Assembly: GCA_014379345.1 (NCBI GenBank)
Contig: JACMLY010000146.1
Coordinates: 1 to 40,787, forward strand
DNA length: 40,787 nt
DNA from: Chitinophagaceae bacterium
GTDB lineage: Bacteria > Bacteroidota > Bacteroidia > Chitinophagales > Chitinophagaceae
Direction: 5' to 3'
The notes below the pieces were generated by a model that was not told where the DNA came from, did no database searches, and saw only the letters and a program-made list of their open reading frames with translations. This document shows positions 1-4,924 of the stretch, in pieces (positions within the stretch are counted from its first letter, which is position 1; every line of letters starts with the position of its first letter). A program made the position numbers and the translations under genes.

Positions 1-1
1 G

Positions 2-76
2 TGGGAGTTGACGGGTTCGAACCGCCGACCCTCTGCTTGTAAGGCAGATGCTCTGAACCAGCTGAGCTAAACTCCC
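2..76 (-). tRNA. tRNA-Val (anticodon TAC)
   Basis: Read on the minus strand this folds as a complete cloverleaf. The 7-bp acceptor stem pairs GGGAGTT with AACTCCC, the D-arm contains AGCTCAGCTGGTT, and the anticodon stem TCTGC/GCAGA encloses the loop CTTACAA, giving anticodon TAC (valine, GTA codons). The T-arm contains GGTTCGAACCC. The discriminator base is A at position 2. The window edge stops one base into what could be an encoded CCA end, so whether CCA is encoded cannot be seen. Fold and anticodon are direct observations. Confidence 0.96.
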
Positions 77-204
77 TTTTTTAAATTAGGATGGCAAAGA
101 TAAGGGCAAATAGTTTTTAGCAAAATTTTTTTAAGTATACTGTATCTATTTTAGGGAGCGTTTATATTACATAGGGCAAGGCCCTGGTTGATTTAATATT
201 CCCT

Positions 205-235
205 GTTGCACAGACACATTAAATTTCTAATTTTG
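205..235 (+). promoter_or_regulatory. Bacteroidota-type promoter of clpS
   Basis: TTG at 206-208 and TAATTTTG at 228-235 are separated by 19 nt. This matches the Bacteroidota sigma-70 consensus TTG-N19-TAnnTTTG exactly. Transcription would begin around 241, leaving a leader of only about a dozen bases before the clpS ATG at 255. The match is seen in the sequence; activity is inferred. Confidence 0.75.
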
Positions 236-254
236 TTAGATAAAAGTTATCGTA

Positions 255-554
255 ATGCCTTATGATGGACATATAAGACCGCTTGATAAACAAGATACCG
301 ATGTGTTAACGGACCTCGAGGAACCCTGTAATCTTGTGGTATGGAATGATGAAGTAAATACCTTTGAATGGGTGATTGAAACACTGATGGAAGTTTGCGG
401 ACATACCGCCGAACAGGCAGAACAATGCGCCTATATCATTCACTATCAGGGAAAATATGCGGTGAAGAACGGTTCTTATGACGACCTGAAACCAGAATGT
501 GATGCCATCACCGACCGGGGTATAGGCGCGACTATCGAAGTAGTGGCTGCCTGA
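255..554 (+). CDS. clpS: ATP-dependent Clp protease adaptor ClpS
   Basis: ClpS binds proteins carrying a destabilising N-terminal residue (Leu, Phe, Trp, Tyr) and hands them to the ClpA/ClpC unfoldase for degradation in the cytosol. The protein has 99 residues, normal for the family. After a flexible N-terminal tail of about 25 residues comes the ClpS fold: the pocket segment VVWNDEVNTFEWV (28-40), with N31, D32 and E33 at the N-degron binding site, then the helix leading to HYQGK (63-67), whose His63 corresponds to the conserved pocket histidine. The next gene is aat, whose product creates the Leu/Phe N-degrons that ClpS reads, so the pair forms a functional unit. A consensus promoter lies directly upstream. 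Confidence 0.95.
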   Translation: MPYDGHIRPLDKQDTDVLTDLEEPCNLVVWNDEVNTFEWVIETLMEVCGHTAEQAEQCAYIIHYQGKYAVKNGSYDDLKPECDAITDRGIGATIEVVAA

Positions 555-661
555 TAAACCTGAAGACCTGACATACGCCTTACTGCCTTTTGGCTTATAT
601 TCCTACCTTTCTACAGGCGCTAAACTTCGTATTTCTAACTTCGTACTTCTAATTCAACCCC

Positions 662-1306
662 ATGCCCTTATTTGCTCTTGATAAACAGCTTGCCTTTCCT
701 CCTGTTCATTTGGCTGAACCTGATGGACTGTTAGCGGTTGGGGGTGATTTGTCTCCTGAGCGGCTACTCCTAGCTTACCGAAATGGCATATTTCCCTGGT
801 ATGAAGGAAATCATATTCTTTGGTGGTGTCCCGACCCAAGATTTGTGTTGTTTCCGGAAGAGTTGAAAATAAGTAAAAGCATGAAATCACTTCTGAAAAA
901 AAAGGCTTTTGAGTTTACGATCAATAAGGCTTTTTCAGAAGTGATCAATAATTGTAAAACAATTTCGAGAAGGGAACAGGATGGAACCTGGATCTCCGAT
1001 GAGGTGAAGTTAGCTTATACCCTTTTGCACAAACTTGGGTATGCCCATAGCAGCGAAGTATGGCACGATGGCGAACTGGCAGGGGGCTTATACGGTGTCC
1101 GCCTGGGAAATATTTTTTTTGGCGAAAGCATGTTTAGTAAAATGAGTAATGCCAGCAAATACGCGTTCATCAGCTATGTACAGCATCTGAAAGCAGATGG
1201 CGTTGAAATGGTCGATTGCCAGGTGTACACGGAACATCTTGAAAGCCTGGGCGCAAGAATGATTGAAAGAGAAAATTTTATTCAGCAATTGCGCAACAAC
1301 ATGTAA
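662..1306 (+). CDS. aat: Leucyl/phenylalanyl-tRNA--protein transferase
   Basis: Transfers Leu or Phe from its aminoacyl-tRNA to the N-terminal Lys or Arg of a protein, producing a secondary N-degron for ClpS/Clp proteolysis. At 214 residues it covers the whole family. Visible hallmarks are the N-terminal FPP..LAEPDGLLAVGGDL region, the segment GIFPWYE (43-49) and WWCPDPRFVL, and the acetyltransferase-like core GGLYGVRLGNIFFGESMFS (141-159). It lies 107 bp behind clpS on the same strand, and I see no obvious terminator between them, so co-transcription is plausible. A 29-bp inverted repeat directly after the stop codon probably ends the transcript. Confidence 0.96.
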   Translation: MPLFALDKQLAFPPVHLAEPDGLLAVGGDLSPERLLLAYRNGIFPWYEGNHILWWCPDPRFVLFPEELKISKSMKSLLKKKAFEFTINKAFSEVINNCKTISRREQDGTWISDEVKLAYTLLHKLGYAHSSEVWHDGELAGGLYGVRLGNIFFGESMFSKMSNASKYAFISYVQHLKADGVEMVDCQVYTEHLESLGARMIERENFIQQLRNNM

Positions 1307-1309
1307 GAT

Positions 1310-1379
1310 TTTTTGCCACGAATTTCACGGATTACCACGAATTAAAATCAGTGGTAATCCGTGAAATTCGTGGCAAAAA
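1310..1379. terminator. Long perfect hairpin between convergent genes (CACGAATTTC repeat family)
   Basis: Two perfectly complementary 29-nt arms (1310-1338 and 1351-1379) enclose a 12-nt loop. The ends are T/A rich, so the hairpin can end transcription in both directions between aat (+) and the esterase (-). The arm unit CACGAATTTCACGGATTACCA contains near-repeats of itself. A related degenerate copy starts at 16323, so this is a dispersed repeat used as a terminator rather than a unique stem-loop. Confidence 0.8.
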
Positions 1380-1401
1380 TGCACATCGTAAGGTTTACTG
1401 G

Positions 1402-2133
1402 TTAAAAACGTGCTCCGATGTAATGTGGCAGCATAGCTCTCCAGGTGGGCCAGTCGTGGGTCCATTCCTGTCCCCAGATATCCAATTCATACCAGATGCC
1501 CTTACCATATAATATGCCTCCAAACCGCCTTGCGGACTCCGGATCCTCATATGCACCACTTCCTGATAATATGTGAACATGACTGCTGTTCCTGATCTGC
1601 TCGAGAATAGCATGATCATTTAAATTCGGCATATAATGCATCGGGCTGTTATAGTATACGTCTTCATCATAAAATCCTTTTGTGTATTCTGTCAGGTCGT
1701 ACACTCCGCTCATCGCAATGCAGCCGTTGATAAGATCGGGACGTTTAAAAAACAAATTGGCCGAATGAAGTGCACCAAATGATGCGCCGCAGGTTATGAT
1801 CGGCGTTTCCCAACTGGTATTATTGCGGATAAAAGGCACTACCTCATTGTAGATATAATCATTCCATTGTTTGTGCCGGATGATCTTATGATGAGGTTCC
1901 ATGCTATTGTTCATCCAGCTTTCATTGTTAATACTGTCAATCGAAAACACCTTCACCTTGCCGCCTTCTATAAGCGGTCTGAGAGAATCCATTAACTGGA
2001 ACCGTTCATATTCCAGGTAATCAGCGGCTGCGGTCGGAACTAATAATAACGCAAATCCATAATTGCCATATACGGCAATTGGCATCTCCTTATTTAAGGA
2101 AGGACTGAACCATGAAGTAAGATTTCTATCCAT
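1402..2133 (-). CDS. Alpha/beta-hydrolase esterase family protein
   Basis: Probable serine esterase of the putative-esterase (esterase D-like) group; the substrate is unknown. The 243-residue protein shows the nucleophile elbow GASFGAL (Ser118 counted from the chosen start), the strand SGVYDL after it, and a C-terminal EWTHDWPTWRAMLPHYI segment that supplies the catalytic histidine. No signal peptide is visible, so it is probably cytosolic. I chose the ATG at 2133 (MDRNLTSW...). An upstream ATG at 2211 would add 26 residues read from a GTCGAC-type intergenic repeat, which is not credible as protein. The frame is long and intact and the Ser motif is clear, but the specific function is not determined. 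Confidence 0.8.
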   Translation of the reverse strand: MDRNLTSWFSPSLNKEMPIAVYGNYGFALLLVPTAAADYLEYERFQLMDSLRPLIEGGKVKVFSIDSINNESWMNNSMEPHHKIIRHKQWNDYIYNEVVPFIRNNTSWETPIITCGASFGALHSANLFFKRPDLINGCIAMSGVYDLTEYTKGFYDEDVYYNSPMHYMPNLNDHAILEQIRNSSHVHILSGSGAYEDPESARRFGGILYGKGIWYELDIWGQEWTHDWPTWRAMLPHYIGARF

Positions 2134-2167
2134 AAGCAGTGTTAAGAAATGAATGTATGAAGAAATT

Positions 2168-2279
2168 GTCAACCGTTGACCGTCGGCCGTCGACCGTCCA
2201 CCGAAAAACATTTTTTGATAGCTTTAGTACTTTTTTATTGACCGTTGACGATTGACGGTCGACGTTCAACGTTCCACTC
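2168..2279. repeat. GTCGAC/GTTGAC-rich imperfect inverted repeat
   Basis: Two blocks (2168-2203 and 2238-2279) are built from short units such as GTCAACCGTTGACC, GTCGACCGTC and GACGGTCGACGTTCAACG. The second block is roughly the reverse complement of the first, so the region can fold as a long imperfect hairpin between two minus-strand genes. The same unit type appears at 17431-17444 and inside valS at 6282-6301, which marks it as a dispersed repeat family. Confidence 0.75.
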
Positions 2280-2282
2280 ACA

Positions 2283-2762
2283 CTACCTTTCATACGCAGC
2301 TACCGCATAGTGTTTGAGTGCAGTAATTTTTAGACGATTGTCTTTTACATACACTTTTTTATACTCTCTGAATTTATTTTGTTTATCCATAAACCCAATG
2401 ATACAGGAGTATTTTTCGGTGCCTTTTTGGATAACAGGCTTGGGCAATGTTCCAAAATTGGGCAGCTTCAATGTATCCTCACCCTGTATTTCTTCATACC
2501 TCAATTTTATCAGGTAGTGAAAAGTTTTCGGCGTTTCATAAAGCTTTACGGAAAAATACCAGTCGTTTAGGGGATTCTCGACCTTCTCCTGGTATTGCGC
2601 AACAGCGTCCTTACTGACGGCATCACGGTATTGAGGAATTACGACAGTTAGTGGATTTTTATTGCTTTCAGATGTCGGCGTTTCTTTATCCTGCCTGCCA
2701 GCCTGCTCACAGGCTATAAACAAGAAACAATAACAGAAAAAAGTAAGCGTGTAAAATTTCAT
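2283..2762 (-). CDS. Hypothetical lipoprotein
   Basis: A 159-residue protein with no family I recognise. The N-terminus is a lipoprotein signal peptide: basic start MKFY, a hydrophobic core and Cys18 in FLFIAC. The mature part is polar, with a Ser/Thr/Lys-rich linker followed by a compact domain with alternating hydrophobic residues (WYFSVKLYET, FHYLIKLRYEEI), suggesting beta structure. Residues EQAGRQ just after the lipid-attachment Cys are encoded by a copy of a GC-rich palindromic repeat found elsewhere in the window. It lies 14 bp downstream of the exonuclease/GIY-YIG gene and is probably co-transcribed with it. Location is inferred as periplasm-facing membrane. Confidence 0.75.
   Translation of the reverse strand: MKFYTLTFFCYCFLFIACEQAGRQDKETPTSESNKNPLTVVIPQYRDAVSKDAVAQYQEKVENPLNDWYFSVKLYETPKTFHYLIKLRYEEIQGEDTLKLPNFGTLPKPVIQKGTEKYSCIIGFMDKQNKFREYKKVYVKDNRLKITALKHYAVAAYER
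2690..2714. repeat. CCTGCC...GGCAGG-type palindromic element within a lipoprotein gene
   Basis: The GC-rich stretch CCTGCCTGCCAGCCTGC followed by TCACAGGC stands out in an AT-rich gene. It resembles the elements at 39512-39531, 39561-39581 and 40634-40656. Read on the coding strand it gives the residues after the lipobox Cys (EQAGRQ). This copy is more degenerate than the other three. Confidence 0.55.
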
Positions 2763-2776
2763 AAGGTCAAACTATT

Positions 2777-4150
2777 TCAATGGAAAAATTCGATTTTCTT
2801 TTCAGGCCTTCGCTCGGCATATTGATAAATCAGTCCGCGGATATAGTCATTTTCGGGATAAGGCGTGATCTGTGGTTTTAAAGTCTCCACTGAGGTTATC
2901 GAAAATCCAGCAGGCACGTATCCCATTCCGTAAAACTTGCCTTTTTCAATAAGGATGCAACTTTGTTCCGCCGCATGCTTGCCTTCATCCATAACCGCAA
3001 AAGTAGGAAGCATTTTTTCAAGATATTCTATTGCCTGCTTAAGACGCAGATTATACTCTCCCGGGTCTTCATTTTTTGCACAGGCGCCCTGGCAATATTG
3101 TTCTGTTATTCCTATACAGGGGTCATCGTTCTGTTGAAGAAAACAGAGTTTTGGACAAAGTTTGAATTCTTTTACCAACCTGTTCAGCAGTCGATGGCCT
3201 TCGGCCAGCAAATTAAATGTATACAAAGGTTTCAGTTGTTGCTTTTTCTTATCGATCACCATCCGTAAAAAACCATTGCAATCTTCATACAGATATAAAC
3301 CATAAGTAGGTGTAAACCTTTTCTGGCTGTTATTATATTCAGGCCATAGTCTTTTTATTTCTATACTTTCTAATATGAAGGCAATTAATTCGGTGCTGCA
3401 TTGCTGGTAGGTAATGCTGTGTACATTACGTAAAAATTCCTGCCGCTGTCTCCCTGCTCCGTTATGTGTAAAATGACTGCTTACCCTGTATTTCAGATTT
3501 TTTGCTTTGCCTACATAAATTATTTTTCCATACTGGTTATGAAAATAGTATACGCCCGGGCAGTAAGGCAGGTTACCCACCTGCTCCTTGGGCAAATGCG
3601 GCGGTAAAGACTGTTCACGTGAACCTCTGCGGAGGAAATCTGTAATATGAACGATGCCGTCATTTTTTAAAATATGTTCAAACAACTGGACGGTTGCGGC
3701 CGTATCACCGCCAGCCCGGTGCCTGTTTTCAACGGGTATTCCAAAATGACGGCAAAGGTTTCCCAAACTATAGGAAGGAAGACCCGGAAATACTTTTTTA
3801 GTCAATCTTACGGTACAAAGTTTTTGCGAGATAAGCTCAAAGCCTGCCTGGAGGAGATGGTGTTTGAGAAACGAATAATCAAAATTGACATTATGGGCGA
3901 TGAATATTTTGCCTTGCAGCATGTTGAATATTTGTGGAGCAACTTCTTCAAAACGTGGAGCCGATGCCACCATTTCATGCGAAATGCCGGTGAGGCTTTG
4001 AATATAATACGGGATTGGAACTACAGGCCTTACCAGGGTTTCGTAGCGGTCAATTTCTCTTGTTCCGTCGTGTAGCACAATACAGACTTCAGTAATGTCG
4101 TTATTTGAAGCGTAACCACCGGTAGTTTCTATATCAACTATAGCATACAT
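2777..4150 (-). CDS. DEDDh 3'-5' exonuclease fused to a UvrC-like GIY-YIG endonuclease
   Basis: A 457-residue two-nuclease protein. The N-terminal DnaQ-type exonuclease (about 1-165) has all five DEDDh residues: D6 and E8 in VDIETTG, D91 in HNVNFD, and H144 with D149 in HRAGGDT. After a short linker comes a GIY-YIG domain (about 193-275) with GVYYF (199-203), YVGKAKNLKYR and downstream Glu residues. The C-terminal part has a UvrC-like Cys segment (CIGITEQYCQGAC). The same architecture is known in bacteria as epsilon-like exonuclease plus Cho/UvrC-type nuclease proteins, presumed to act in DNA repair. No UvrC helix-hairpin-helix region is seen. The start ATG directly precedes the first catalytic motif, as is usual. 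Confidence 0.9.
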   Translation of the reverse strand: MYAIVDIETTGGYASNNDITEVCIVLHDGTREIDRYETLVRPVVPIPYYIQSLTGISHEMVASAPRFEEVAPQIFNMLQGKIFIAHNVNFDYSFLKHHLLQAGFELISQKLCTVRLTKKVFPGLPSYSLGNLCRHFGIPVENRHRAGGDTAATVQLFEHILKNDGIVHITDFLRRGSREQSLPPHLPKEQVGNLPYCPGVYYFHNQYGKIIYVGKAKNLKYRVSSHFTHNGAGRQRQEFLRNVHSITYQQCSTELIAFILESIEIKRLWPEYNNSQKRFTPTYGLYLYEDCNGFLRMVIDKKKQQLKPLYTFNLLAEGHRLLNRLVKEFKLCPKLCFLQQNDDPCIGITEQYCQGACAKNEDPGEYNLRLKQAIEYLEKMLPTFAVMDEGKHAAEQSCILIEKGKFYGMGYVPAGFSITSVETLKPQITPYPENDYIRGLIYQYAERRPEKKIEFFH

Positions 4151-4282
4151 GCAACAGTAAAGTTATGGAGACGATCGAAATGAAAAAATAGGGATTGATA
4201 AAGTGGAGAAGATTTTTCTATCTACGCCATCGGGCCCTATGATTAATCCAGACCTTGTGATTTAACCCTTAAATCCAAATCC

Positions 4283-4393
4283 ATGCAAAAAATCATCCTG
4301 CAACGCGCGGGGAAAACGGCCTTATTGGCCTTCACTGCCATGCTTTATTTTGCCGCAGTGGCGATGTTTTCCTTCATTTTTACACAAAATTAA
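4283..4393 (+). CDS. Small membrane protein, 36 aa (AGKxALLA type)
   Basis: This short frame encodes a basic N-terminus (MQKIILQRAGK) followed by one hydrophobic helix (about residues 12-33) and the polar end TQN. Residues 9-16 read AGKTALLA. The next small frame, at 4642, has AGKVALLA in the same place, and apart from the Lys codon every residue common to both motifs uses a different synonymous codon. That argues for selection at the protein level. No known family is recognised. A single-pass inner-membrane location is inferred. A stem-loop follows at 4416-4457. No clear promoter is seen upstream. Confidence 0.6.
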   Translation: MQKIILQRAGKTALLAFTAMLYFAAVAMFSFIFTQN

Positions 4394-4415
4394 GAGGCAC
4401 CCGGATATGAGGCTC

Positions 4416-4457
4416 AATACTTACAGCCCCGGCCTTTAATCCAGGACTGTAAGTATT
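4416..4457 (+). terminator. Stem-loop after the 36-aa small ORF
   Basis: AATACTTACAG (4416-4426) and CTGTAAGTATT (4447-4457) form a perfect 11-bp stem with a 20-nt loop, 23 nt after the stop of the 36-residue frame. Only a short T-rich tract follows, so termination strength is uncertain. Confidence 0.55.
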
Positions 4458-4480
4458 TTCATGTATTTAAGTTAAAACAC

Positions 4481-4511
4481 TTGTCCCGTTAAAGCTGTTA
4501 TATTACATTTG
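4481..4511 (+). promoter_or_regulatory. Promoter of the 34-aa small ORF
   Basis: TTG at 4481-4483 and TACATTTG at 4504-4511 are 20 nt apart, a full match to the Bacteroidota promoter consensus. Initiation near 4518 would give a leader of about 120 nt before the ATG at 4642. A 5-bp GC hairpin (CCCGG 4528-4532 with CCGGG 4537-4541) lies near the start of that leader. Confidence 0.7.
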
Positions 4512-4641
4512 TCGTTATAAAGTCGAACCCGGCAGCCCGGGCTTTACGCTTACCCCGATCCCACCCTATAAAAGTCTGACCCTTTCCCGTAGCCTGTGAA
4601 TGTCACTAGTCATTCATTTTTTGTTAACTCAATCATAGTAT

Positions 4642-4746
4642 ATGAAAAAAATTAACGAGATGGGAGAAGCCGGCAAAGTAGCTCTTCTGGCAATTGGCTT
4701 TCTCACTTTTATTATGTTATTGTCATACCTCTATTGGTTCGCCTGA
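4642..4746 (+). CDS. Small membrane protein, 34 aa (AGKxALLA type)
   Basis: Encodes a charged N-terminus (MKKINEMGEAGK) and one strongly hydrophobic helix (about 13-33) ending in YLYWFA. Residues 10-17 read AGKVALLA, matching AGKTALLA of the neighbouring 36-residue frame. The gene is a complete transcription unit: a consensus promoter at 4481-4511, a leader of about 120 nt, the frame, and an intrinsic terminator at 4818-4847. No known family is recognised. It may be a single-pass inner-membrane peptide or, less likely, a type I toxin. No antisense partner is evident. Confidence 0.65.
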   Translation: MKKINEMGEAGKVALLAIGFLTFIMLLSYLYWFA

Positions 4747-4817
4747 TAACTAGATCAGGGCCCCACACAAGAAATTAATTTGCTGCACAGCGTGCGGTGA
4801 AATATTGTTTTCTATTT

Positions 4818-4847
4818 AGCAGAATGCCAGGCGTTCTGCTTTTTTTT
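4818..4847 (+). terminator. Intrinsic terminator after the small membrane protein genes
   Basis: AGCAGAATGCC and GGCGTTCTGCT form a GC-containing stem, followed immediately by eight T residues. It lies 72 nt after the 34-residue frame and 78 nt before valS, separating the two units. Confidence 0.8.
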
Positions 4848-4874
4848 GCCCGTACTTCACTCCCCAACAATTCT

Positions 4875-4882
4875 TACTTTTG
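4875..4882 (+). promoter_or_regulatory. -7 promoter element of valS
   Basis: TACTTTTG matches TAnnTTTG exactly and lies 42 nt before the valS ATG at 4925, downstream of a terminator. No well-spaced TTG -33 element is seen, so only the -7 box is called. Confidence 0.5.
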
Positions 4883-4924
4883 CATCCCTGTTATTTTTTA
4901 AAGCTTTTCAATTGAATTTCTCTT

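Noticed and set aside
2134..2211. Longer start of the esterase gene at 2211
   Set aside because: The added 26 codons are partly read from an intergenic GTCGAC repeat and have no resemblance to a signal or domain.
3674..4075. Plus-strand frame of 133 codons opposite the exonuclease/GIY-YIG gene
   Set aside because: Antisense to the DEDDh domain, whose catalytic residues are all in the other strand; no independent promoter or motif.
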